From Salvia splendens (Eukaryota > Streptophyta > Magnoliopsida > Lamiales > Lamiaceae): a stretch of DNA of 64,000 bases. The notes beneath the pieces were generated by a model. That model made no database searches, was not told where the DNA came from, and saw only the letters and a list, made by a program, of their open reading frames with translations. Location of the stretch: positions 32,082,852 to 32,146,851 of the forward strand of contig NC_056040.1 of NCBI RefSeq assembly GCF_004379255.2. The letters are read 5' to 3'. Positions 54,910 to 64,000 of this stretch are shown here, piece after piece; position 1 is the first letter of the stretch, and every line of letters begins with the position of its first letter. The position numbers and the translations under genes are program-made.

Positions 54910-56376
54910 TATTGGGGTTGGCAGCGGAAGCGTGCGTTCTATCGGATCACATAAAATTCTGATCTATTTAGAAGATTATTTAGATAAATTCTATTCGCGT
55001 AATTTTCACATGTATCATGCTCATAACTTGAATTTAAACATGCTTTAGCACAAATAATCCCTAAAACATGCTTGCTGCGGAGTTAGCCAATTTACCTCGT
55101 TGATTCACTGAAGAATCGAAGATGGCTCACGTCTTCTCCACGTAAAGATCTTGAGTACTAAACCACAGATCTTCTGACTGGTTTCCGGACTGTAATCTGA
55201 TATCAGTATGGGCTGATCTCACCAGAATACTTAGGACTCATATAAAGAAGACGGAAACTGCTCACGGAGAGAGCAAAAATCGTCCCCTATGATGGATAGG
55301 AGCTGGACGAAAATTTTGTGGAAAATAATGTTTTTTTTTTCTGTCTCTTTTATTCTCCTATTTATAATAAGTCACATATTGAGCCCAGTCAGAGATCTAT
55401 GGAAGAATTTGGATATGACCTCCCCCAATTAGCTTCTTACTAATTAAATTGAACCCACAATTTAATATAAGCTTATATTGGAATATTACGAGCAGCCACT
55501 ACATAAGTAATATTACACTGCCCATTCAAATCCGAAATTACAAGTATTCTGGGTTTCCATTTGTTAGTCATCTATTTCCCGTGCTTAAGATAGAAACATC
55601 CATTAATTAATTAATGTCTGCTATGGACTTAATTAATTAACATATTATTAACTCCAAGAGTGGACTTAGCAAGAAAATGCTTATTTATTATTCATAGAGT
55701 AATTAAACTCCAACTAGCTAGGTTCCGAATAATAAAACCTTGTTTCGAGCTCCTCTTGTGGACGTTATCAAACGAGACTCACCTCGCGCATGATTCAATA
55801 TAATAGCAATCCTAGCACCGCTAGATATCAATCACCACTACCCAATATACCAGGATTCTTGGGTTTCGATAAACCCGCACCATTTGGTAAGTCAAAGTAG
55901 TGCATAATCAATACCGTATGCTCAATGCTAACGTACATTGATTAAGAAATTAATTATCAAGACCTCGTCTTTCAGTAGATAGCATAAAGACTCGTCTTGC
56001 TGTTAGATCCAATTCAGTGCTATACCACACCAATGTCATCTTATTTCAGTAAGACTTAGAAATATGCGGACTAACATTGCAACCATTCACGATAGGTAGC
56101 CTAGGCCTATCTAGGTTGTGAAATTCTTATTTTTCTTTATTCAGAACTGACCGTGTTACCTTAAAGTGGACGACGCCCACAACCGGTCTACTAAAACAAA
56201 GACTTAGACTTTGTTATGTTGCTTATACATTTAAATATGCAATAAATATCTATTAAATGTAAAACATAACAACATTATGACAAAAATAATCTGTTTCATT
56301 CCCTTGAAAAATATCATATAGAGTTTTACAGTATTCAATCACTCGAAAGGTGATTTCTAGTATACAAATTCTAACA
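54910..56376 (-). repeat. Solo LTR of copia family C (minus strand)
   Basis: 1,467 bp on the minus strand, TGTTAGAATTTG to CAACCCCAATA. The perfect 5-bp duplication GTGGG (CCCAC on the plus strand) lies at 54905-54909 and 56377-56381. It is inserted within the RNase H of copia D, splitting FLxVVG from VGAILLKS. Confidence 0.92.
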
Positions 56377-56385
56377 CCCACGACT

Positions 56386-57350
56386 TAAAGGAACAAACAG
56401 CTAAACATCAATTTTCTACCATTGACACATTCGACATAGTCTGAATCTGAATATCCAATGACTTCTAAGTCATCGGATCCCCTTTATGTAAACATGTGCT
56501 CTGAGGACTTTCTTTGCAGCTTTCCAGTGATCCATTCTGGGATTACTTTGATATCGACCTAACATACTAATAATAAAGGTAATATTTGGTTGCCTACATG
56601 TTTGAACATAGTTCAAACTCTCAACAAACGATGCATATGTAATTCTTTTCATTTCCTTACGCTCCAATTCACTTTTAGGACATTGTCTCCCTTCTGAATT
56701 GGAGCAAACCTTATAGAGCAATTTTCCATTCTATATCTCTCAAATTTATGAGACAAATTCAACGATCCTTTTGATCTAACTCAAAATATTTCTATTTTGA
56801 TCACATAAGATGTCTCACTCATATTTCCATTTCAAAAAAATCCTTATGCTCCGATTCACTTTTATGACATTTCATTTTACCGAACTTGTCTCTCTTCTAA
56901 ATTGGAGCAATCCTTATAGAGAGATACTATTTGTTAAGATCATGTAAAATACCTATTTCATTTGCAACAAGCAAAATATCATCAACATATAAGACTCACT
57001 TTATAAACTTGCTCCCATTGATTTTTACATAGATACATCGATCAATATTGATCTCTACAAAATCATATGACACAATGGTATCATTAAAATTTTAAATACC
57101 ATTCCCAGGAAGCTTGTTTTAGTCCATTTATTGACTTACTCAACTTACATACTAATTTTTCTTGTTATGTGGTCAGGAATCCTTCAGGTTGGTCCATATA
57201 CACTTTCTCTACAATTTCTCCATTCAGAAAGGTGGTTTTTACATCCATTTGGTGAAGCTCGTGATCATAATGAGCCACCAAAGCCAAAATAATTCTTAAA
57301 GAATAGTCACTTTTCATGGCTCGTTGGAATAAGTAAATACTTTTCACGGC
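56386..57350 (-). pseudogene. Copia D reverse transcriptase and RNase H start
   Basis: On the minus strand the frame 57347-57165 reads RIILALVAHYDHELHQMDVK and TTFLNGEIVEKVYMDQPEGF. Later, 56721-56470 gives SLNYVQTCRQPNITF, MLGRYQSNPRMDHWKAAKK and, after it, the RNase H start VIGYSDSDYVECVNGRK. The catalytic YVDD region between them is badly decayed. Confidence 0.85.
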
Positions 57351-58159
57351 TTACTGATCACCTCAATATTTATTGTGGTTTACTATTCTCTTCTAGAATT
57401 GCGACAGGTTCATGTACTTCATTTTCGGTTAGTGGGTTTTACACATCATCATGTTGTTTTATTGTGTCTTTTGATTGTGGTACAATAGGAACAACAGCCT
57501 TAGGTGCAACAACATGTGAATGAACCTTATCGTGGACTTCATGAACATCTACCTTTTATCACTCTCACTAGTTTTCACCATTTTCTATGAACCTCACATT
57601 TCCCGTTTAAACTATTCTCGTACTATGGTTAGCATAATAAAATGTATACCCCTTCGATTTTTCTGGATAGCCAATAAAAACAATTCACTGACAATCCTTG
57701 AATCAAGAATATGTTCATGTGGGTTATATATAACATTATTTATGCTCGACCAACCCTAATACGAATATGCCTTAAGCTAGGTTTCCTTTCTGTCCACAGT
57801 TTAAAAAGAGTTTTAGGAACTGTCTTACTGGGAACCTAATTAGGCATATACGTTGTAGTCTTTAAAGCATAAATCCACAATGAAAAGGGTAAAGTATAAC
57901 AACTTAACATACTTCTAACCATTTCCATTAATGTACGATTCTACCTTTCCACTACATCATCCAGTAGCGAAGTACGATTCCACCTTTCCATTACAGCATC
58001 ATGTAGCGGAGTATTAAGCATCGTATACCGTTCACAAATGCCTCTACTTCGAGAAACTTTACAAATGATCATGGATAATATCTATTATAAAAACTCAACA
58101 ACTCTATCCTATCTCACAACTTTAACTTTTCTATCTAACTGCCATCCACCTCGTCAGTG

Positions 58160-58930
58160 AATACCTTTAGGAAATTCGCTGGCTTGGATCTTTTATGCAA
58201 TAGATACTTATTCCATAATGTGAGTAATCGTCAATAAAGATGATAAAATAATTCTTATCAACCCAAGAAGGAGTATCAGATTGACCGCATATATCAGTAT
58301 ATATTAACTTAATAAGCTGAGGGCTTCTCGTGGCTGATTTGTTTATAATGTGTTTAGTTTGATTTCCTTTATTGCAATCTATACACATATTTAGGACACT
58401 AATTTCTAATTTTGAGGAAGACTTTCATACTTTACCAACCTCATAATCCTTTCTTTGGAGACAGGACCTAATCTTTAATACCACAAGAACGCCAAACTTT
58501 TACTTGATGAAAAACGTTTAACGCCATGACTCTCAATATTAAATAAGGATTCAGAAACTTTACATCAAGATTGATCAATTAGGTGAATCAAATAATGTAC
58601 CAATACCATAATAGTAATCATTTCAGTACAATGTAGATCCACAGTGTCCAATCTTGCTATTAAAACTTAAGTTATCCAATCTACTTACGGAAACAAGAGC
58701 TCTAGCGCATTCAGGCATATATAGATAATCTTTAAGATCTACTACATGACATCCGATGTCTAAGATCAATCTATAAGTCCTAATACCTTTGTTCAATGCT
58801 TTCATCATGTTTTTCATGAACAGATATTGTTCAACTCCTTTTTTGATTTGATAGAACTGAATCCATGTTTAACATGAGACATATGAATTGCTGCACCAAA
58901 AACTAACCACCAAGTATTATTTGGCTCTTC
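58160..58930 (-). pseudogene. Copia D protease and integrase start
   Basis: Minus frames show a protease-like LILDIGCHVVDLKDYLYMPE and SVSRLDNLSF (58817-58623). Then 58388-58167 gives CIDCNKGNQTKHIINKSATR, LIYTDICGQSDTPS and NYFIIFIDDYSHYGIS, the zinc end and catalytic-core start of integrase. The remainder of the core is not readable. Confidence 0.8.
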
Positions 58931-58989
58931 TATAAAGTTCAATTTAAAGTAAACAAAACTGCAATGTTTAACTTTCTTATCGAACCAAG

Positions 58990-59640
58990 CCTTCTTTTAG
59001 GACAATCATTCCTGAAGTGTTCTATTTTCTTATGAAAGAAACACTTCTTTCCCATATGGATTTGCTTTTCCATACCTTTCAGAAAAGATTAATCCTTCTT
59101 TTTCTCTTTGTTACTTGGTTTTCTTTACTGGTGCCAACATTTCCAAGAACTATGAGATTCGCAATTTGACTATTTATCTTCTTTAATCTCCCATCCTTTT
59201 AAACTAACATAGCCTTTAATTCTTTAAATGTCCCATGTATCTTTAATGGTGTTATAAGTCACCTGCAACTGGCTAAATTCAACATGTAGGGAGTTTATGA
59301 TAAATTTGGCCGACAATTGCTCATGAACCTCCATTCTCAAAGTCGTTAACTTTACTGTCAAGTTAGACATGTTTGTCACATGATCATGAATCGGCTGAGT
59401 CTGGTCAAATTTCTTTGTAGTAAGTCCATTCATTATGCTTCTACAATTGACTTATCAGCCAAACCCAATAGTGAACACTCTTATATTTTCTTAATGAATT
59501 CTCTTGCATTTTTTTTCATGGGCAAAGATGACCTCAAATTTTCTGTCATCGTCATTCTTATAAGGCTCAACCTTTTTGATCACTCACAAGTCTCACATTG
59601 AGATTTTTAGTTACAGAGTGACATCTATAGTGGCTGAGGA
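58990..59640 (-). pseudogene. Copia D gag remnant
   Basis: The minus frame 59433-59224 reads DHVTNMSNLTVKLTTLRMEV, QLSAKFIINSLHVEF and INTIKD-type residues of the UBN2 gag core. Near 59050-58996 the zinc knuckle reads CFFHKKIEHFRNDC, with the second cysteine changed to histidine. Confidence 0.8.
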
Positions 59641-59700
59641 TTCCTCTTCCGTTAGCATGACATGGTCCAAGATCTTTACACCCAGCATAAGTCGGATCTG

Positions 59701-60560
59701 TTCGGACCATTTTCCATAATTTTGCCCATTAATTTAACGACAGAGTTATCATATGCATACAAATTTTATAAAGCTGCAACATTTATACATGCTTATCTAT
59801 ACGTGCTTGAGTTCTTTAACACATATTCATAAACAGTAATAATACTTTAAATAACGTGCATTTAAGTAACCTTTGGGTAATACTTAAGCACATGTACTTT
59901 CAGCGATGCTAAATATATACTTTAACAATTAATCAAAATAAACACATCAGATAAGCATGTTTCGTTTGGGTATACATACTAAATAACACATGAATAAATG
60001 ATTAATCCTCTTCGTATTTATTAACTATATTCAATGATCCACCTTTGGGTGATCTCCCAGTATATAGATGATAAAATAATTGATCAATCAAACTCTTATG
60101 TCTTTTATAGCCTCTCTATAATCATGATCAATCAATTAACATTCATCATTTTCAATAAATAAATGCAATATGACAAGACCACTTTGGTGATAAACATGTT
60201 ATATATTATTTAAATATTGAAATCTTTAATGGGTAGAATATCCTAATAATGTTTTAACATTTCATAAAACAATTACCCAACACACAAGAGGAAGCTTATT
60301 AACCAAAATCGAAAAATCCAAAACCATTCAAATTTATATTTTGAAATCACATGTGAATTAACCAAATCTAGATTGGCTCTAATTTCTATGTACAATTTCA
60401 GTTGTTTAATTATTTTTAATTTTTGTTGTTATCTCCAATTGCTCACATAGCAAGAGATGAAATATTATCTCTCATCGAAATCAGTTAACAACCGCGATCA
60501 AATCATGTTCTTCACATATAACGCATCATTAATGAGGATATTGATCGCAACAACAATAAT
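59701..60560. other. AT-rich region, perhaps leader of copia D
   Basis: About 860 bp with no gene. It repeats a CCTTTGGGT motif (59868 and 60040). A weak Met-priming-like GAAATTAGAGCC (minus, near 60385) could mark the start of copia D, but I found no LTR to confirm it. Confidence 0.35.
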
Positions 60561-60561
60561 A

Positions 60562-60793
60562 CTCCCTCCGTATTCAAAAATAGAAACATTTGAAATGACA
60601 TGTGTTTTAATACACAATTGGTAAAGTAAGATAGAGGAAAAAAGGTAAAGTAAGAGAGAGGAAGAGAAAAAGTAGTGAAAGTATAGTTAGTGGATTGTGG
60701 GTCCATGTCCCAAAATAGAATGATTCTAAAGTTTTTATTTTTAAGGAACGACCCAAAATGTAAATAGTTGGTATTTTTAAAAAGTGGAGGGAG
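60562..60793. mobile_element. Stowaway-like MITE
   Basis: CTCCCTCCGTATTCAAAAAT to, reversed, CTCCCTCCACTTTTTAAAAA, flanked by TA at 60560-60561 and 60794-60795, 232 bp. Confidence 0.85.
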
Positions 60794-60795
60794 TA

Positions 60796-61579
60796 TATTA
60801 TACTATGGGGTAGAGTAAAATCGTTTAGACTTATACCTTTGGAGTAGAGTAAAATCGTTTAGGAGTAGATTAAAATCGTTTGGGGTGTCAAAGCTTACAA
60901 TCGCTTTGGTCGATACGCCCGAAAAGGCGGAAGCCTCATTATAGACCGCCGTTATCCTCGGGAAGAAAAAGACTCAAAGCCCAAATCCAAATAAAAAGAA
61001 AACTCTACTTTTGTGGAGGTATACTCTCCAAGTCTTTTTAAGAAAAGAGAGAGATTTGTTAAAGAACCCAACCTTTACTATGGAAAGAAGGATAGTGTGC
61101 TAATGAATTGCCGCATACCGCATGGGCATTTAATGCCACCTCCACAATCAATCAGATCAATATTTGGGTGTGGATGAGACGAATTGGGCATAGCTGAAAA
61201 TGAAGAATTTTCATCGACGAGTTGAGATAGAGAGTAGTTTTCATTTTCTTTTGAAAAGCTGTCGTGGCATCTGAAATTTATAGTCCAGTACTATGGATGG
61301 TCTAAGAGAATCTCTGAGCATTGCACTTACATTACCACCAAACTCAAAACCTCTTCCTCTCTCATATCTGTACAGTACCTCTACTATCATCTCATTCCCA
61401 CCTCACCAAACATATTACTACACAAAACTTTTATGTCCACTCCAAACATTCTTGTGAAGAGCATCCAAATCTGTTAGACGCGGCCAGATGCAAGCGTGCA
61501 GCTCCACAGTCATTCATGCCTTCGGAAATGATCGTGAAGACATTCCATAAAGAAGACAAAGAAACCCCAAGAAGCTGAG
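60796..61579. other. Unassigned region with a short tandem repeat
   Basis: The block GAGTAGAGTAAAATCGTTTA occurs about three times at 60811-60885. The rest has short open frames (such as 61321-61578, plus) with no domain I recognise. No RNA gene was seen. Confidence 0.45.
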
Positions 61580-61725
61580 CTTCCCATCCCAGTGCCTGAT
61601 CCAATCCTTCAATACTACATGGACAGGAGTGGATGGACTAAGCCCGAGTTCCTGTTAGGAAGAAAGACGGATGTCAGGAATTTCATTTCTCAGAGAGAGA
61701 TAAGGAGGGTGAAAGCAAACTGATG
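61580..61725 (+). other. Possible coding exon, family unknown
   Basis: An open stretch of about 45 codons ending in a stop reads [20 protein letters not shown], then [14 protein letters not shown]. The composition looks protein-like rather than AT-rich noise. Upstream the frame closes quickly, so it would need a splice acceptor near 61545. I cannot name the family. It may be a gene fragment. Confidence 0.35.
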
Positions 61726-62164
61726 CGACTTCTTCTATCATAATGGCCATGTTTCCATCCTTCTCAAAAAAAAATCATAAGCGAGGTGTGCATGTTGTTC
61801 CCAGCTCATGGTTACTTCCAACTAATATACGCTTATTTCTGATGCACAAAATTCTTCAAAATCCATCTTTTTGTATTGAAGACAACATATCTACATATGC
61901 ATATGATAAAAACAAAGTTAATAGTAATTCATTAACTTGCTGTTCGCGAAGATAGGAAAAAGAAGGAAAAAGAACAAAAGCAACCTGACCTATAGAGTTT
62001 ATACCAGAGCAGACTCATTTTACATGTTAGAGAATTTAGTGAATCATTAAGAAGTCACCAATGATTTTTAGTGTCTTCTTTCATGAAGAGTAGGAAGGAA
62101 TTGGACCCAAACATCTTATGATCAAATGAATTTTGATTTAGGGTTCTGTGTAGACCAAAAATAT
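61726..62164. other. Spacer without recognisable gene
   Basis: AT-rich, short frames only. Confidence 0.5.
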
Positions 62165-62640
62165 ATACATATCCCTAAAGCAGCCTTCCTCAATGAAGAA
62201 GAACATATATAAGCTTTTACGAGCTTATAGGCTATCATATCCAAAGGATTCTTCATATCTTGGACACTCAGTAGCCACATATGACCTAAATAATATGAGC
62301 CACCAGATAAAATCAAGTTAATCTAAAGAAGGCTAATAAGGTGTTCCAATTTTGCATATAATAATTAAAATGATCACTCCTCGAAACTGCTATTGTTTTA
62401 CTAATTACTAAGTGCTAGGGCTGTGGTTAGCCTTTTACGATAATCCTTGATTCCTTGTTTAATAATCTTTTCACAAAGTGTACAGCATCTTGAAGGCCAA
62501 GGGGCTTCATCAAAGCTTAGGTCTGCCTTAAGAACAACTCTGAACATTCCAGATTCCGTTCTCGACCAGAAAGGTCCGCTTCCACAAATAAGTGTATAAG
62601 CAATGACACCGATACTCCATCATTGGACTATATCACCCAA
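62165..62640 (-). pseudogene. CDPK-related kinase (CRK) pseudogene fragment
   Basis: On the minus strand, about 62622-62411 encodes the C-terminal lobe of a Ser/Thr kinase: [23 protein letters not shown]-like [25 protein letters not shown], then in a shifted frame FVKRLLNK and back to [15 protein letters not shown] second exon-like piece (about 62295-62165) reads PLDMIAYKLVKAY and ICSSSLRKAALG, the linker after the kinase domain in CRKs. The N-lobe, ATP loop, catalytic loop and EF-hand-like end are absent, and frameshifts and stops occur. It is a truncated relic with intron spacing preserved. Confidence 0.8.
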
Positions 62641-62751
62641 TGATCGGTTGTACTTGTCGCTGAATTATATCATTCGATCTAGACAAAATTTAGACTGTTC
62701 TCTACTAATAAAGAAGTAGCACTTCTGTAGAACTATATATATTTCCATTTA

Positions 62752-63901
62752 GAGTAAAGGCCAAAATTAGTTCTGAACATATGACCATTTTACGATTTTG
62801 GTCCTAAACTTTATCTTTTGGATTTTTTGGTCCTGTACATTTCAAATCGGATCACAATTGGTCCTGGACTAACTGTTCCGTTAAAAACTAACGGTCAACG
62901 GGTTTAATCCCGATTTTGACCAAATTAGACCTTTAATTTCTGATTTTTTACTCCCTAATTAATTCTCCAATTATTTTAGTAAATATTCATTTATATATTT
63001 AATTTGATAAAAGTCTACTGCTCCAGCCACCGCCTCCACGAGGCCATCAAGCAGGAGCTCTGAATCCTCCTCCACCTCCGCCACCCAAACATCGTCAAAC
63101 TCCTCGCCTACGCAGACGACGACCATCAACCCGCCCTAATCATGGAATTCGTCCCCAACGGCACCTTACACCACAAGCTCCACGATAAACCACTCCCCTC
63201 ACGTGGACCCAACGCGCCGCCGTGGCCTTCCAGGTCGCCTCCGCAATCCCGTACCTCCACGACGCCTGCTCACCTCACGTCGTCCACGCCGACATCAAGC
63301 CCTCCAACGTCCTCCTCGACGACGACCTCAATTGCAAGCTCTGCGATTTCGGATCGGCCAGCGTCAGATTCTCCACCGCGGTGGCGCCGAGGAAGAACGA
63401 TGTTTACAACTTCGAAGTTGTGGTTTTGGAGCTGATTATTGGAATTGAGGCGTTCTGCCCCGCCACCTAAGAGAGGCTGGCGGCGAAGGAGGCGAGGAAC
63501 GCGGCGAAGATGGTGGATATGGGAGAAGTTGGAGCGATGGCGGCGAAGTGCATTTCTGATACGCCGGGAATTAGGCCTTCTACTTCCGAGATTTTGATTG
63601 CGATGAGCGAAGTTATTCCGTCTCTAGCATTCGGATTTCACAAGAAGCTTGTCTAAATACACATACAAATATACTAAAATAATTAGGGAATTAATTAGGG
63701 AGTAAAAAATCAGAAATTAAAGGTCTAATTTGGTCAAAATCGGGATTAAACCCGTTGACCGTTAGTTTTTAACGGAACAGTTAGTCCAGGACCAATTGTG
63801 ATCCGATTTGAAATGTACAGGACCAAAAAATCCAAAAGATAAAGTGTATGACCAAAATCGTAAAATGGTCATATGTTCAAGACCAATTTTGGCCTTTACC
63901 C
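62752..63901 (+). mobile_element. Pack-MULE (Mutator-like element carrying a kinase fragment)
   Basis: Long inverted repeats of about 235 bp (62752-62986 and 63665-63901) begin GAGTAAAGGCCAAAATT and GGGTAAAGGCCAAAATT. A perfect 9-bp duplication TTCCATTTA flanks them (62743-62751, 63902-63910), the hallmark of Mutator transposition. Inside there is no transposase but a GC-rich host-gene fragment. Both inverted repeats are highly similar, so the insertion is fairly recent. Confidence 0.95.
63016..63657 (+). pseudogene. Captured receptor-like cytoplasmic kinase fragment
   Basis: The order matches a plant Ser/Thr kinase. EAIKQEL, a stop, then LHLRHPNIVKLLAY and ALIMEFVPNGTLHHKL make up the end of the N-lobe. 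A frame change near 63200 leads to [18 protein letters not shown], the catalytic loop [15 protein letters not shown] (HRD changed to HAD), DFGSASV, and after a deletion of most of the activation segment [16 protein letters not shown]. After a stop at 63468-63470 the C-lobe continues (AAKCISDTPGIRPST) to FHKKLV and a stop. The ATP loop is missing. No kinase activity is expected. The fragment lacks introns. Confidence 0.88.
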
Positions 63902-63910
63902 TTCCATTTA

Positions 63911-64000
63911 CCAACAAAAAAAATAAAAAGTTTCAACAAATTAGCAATTTAAGAAATTTCCATTAAGATATATTTTTTATATAAGATCATTATGAAAGTT
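63911..64000. other. AT-rich edge, nothing recognised
   Basis: Ninety bases after the Pack-MULE duplication, without features. Confidence 0.6.

Larger units (their letters stand above)
54428..59700 (-). mobile_element. Decayed Ty1/copia retrotransposon D (minus strand)
   Basis: Read on the minus strand, gag (59640-58990), protease and pre-integrase (about 58930-58390), integrase start (58400-58160), reverse transcriptase (57350-56470) and RNase H (56470-56386, then 54904-54480) appear in copia order but broken by many stops and indels. RNase H is split by the solo LTR 54910-56376. Parts of integrase and reverse transcriptase are deleted. A promoter-side LTR could not be identified to the right. 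Confidence 0.85.

Overview
This is nuclear DNA of a flowering plant. The evidence is a spliced TGA-type bZIP gene with a conserved plant exon layout, LTR retrotransposons of Ty1/copia and Ty3/gypsy type with plant-style initiator-Met-tRNA priming sites, PIF/Harbinger, Stowaway, hAT-like and Mutator (Pack-MULE) transposons, and AT-rich spacers. A eudicot, possibly an asterid, is my best guess; the sequence does not fix the species.

Only one host gene looks functional: a TGA2.1-like bZIP transcription factor on the minus strand (18371 down to 5987). It has ten coding exons whose splice phases join into one 427-residue frame. Intron 1 has swollen to about 10.1 kb because it holds two retrotransposons: an older gag-only element (8704-10684) and a very young Tat-like Ty3 element (10846-18235) whose two 628-bp LTRs look identical. 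The young element keeps gag, has lost nearly all of pol, and carries on its opposite strand a three-exon spliced ORF, a second coiled-coil ORF and two tandem arrays.

Left flank (1-5986): the end of a long Ty3-type LTR, small Harbinger-type elements, and an internally deleted copia element (A1). Upstream of the TGA gene (18372-28486): a Stowaway MITE, an almost intact PIF/Harbinger transposon with its transposase (19722-21587), a 3.2-kb solo LTR (22680-25846) and AT-rich spacer.

Middle (28487-42934): a copia element (B) carries two later insertions inside its RNase H region: a Ty3-type element with 2-3 kb LTRs and only 0.45 kb between them (33537-39260), and a copia-family solo LTR (39490-40954).

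Right (42935-61000): a hAT-like element, a nearly complete copia element (A2, 44133-49282), a rearranged chromodomain Ty3 element (49921-53226) and a badly decayed minus-strand copia element (D). D was also hit in RNase H by a solo LTR of the same family as the one in B.

The last 2 kb hold a CDPK-related kinase pseudogene and a Pack-MULE (62752-63901, 9-bp target duplication) carrying a protein-kinase fragment. The window is mostly a stack of insertions of different ages around one gene, and most target-site duplications are still readable, so the order of many events can be inferred.
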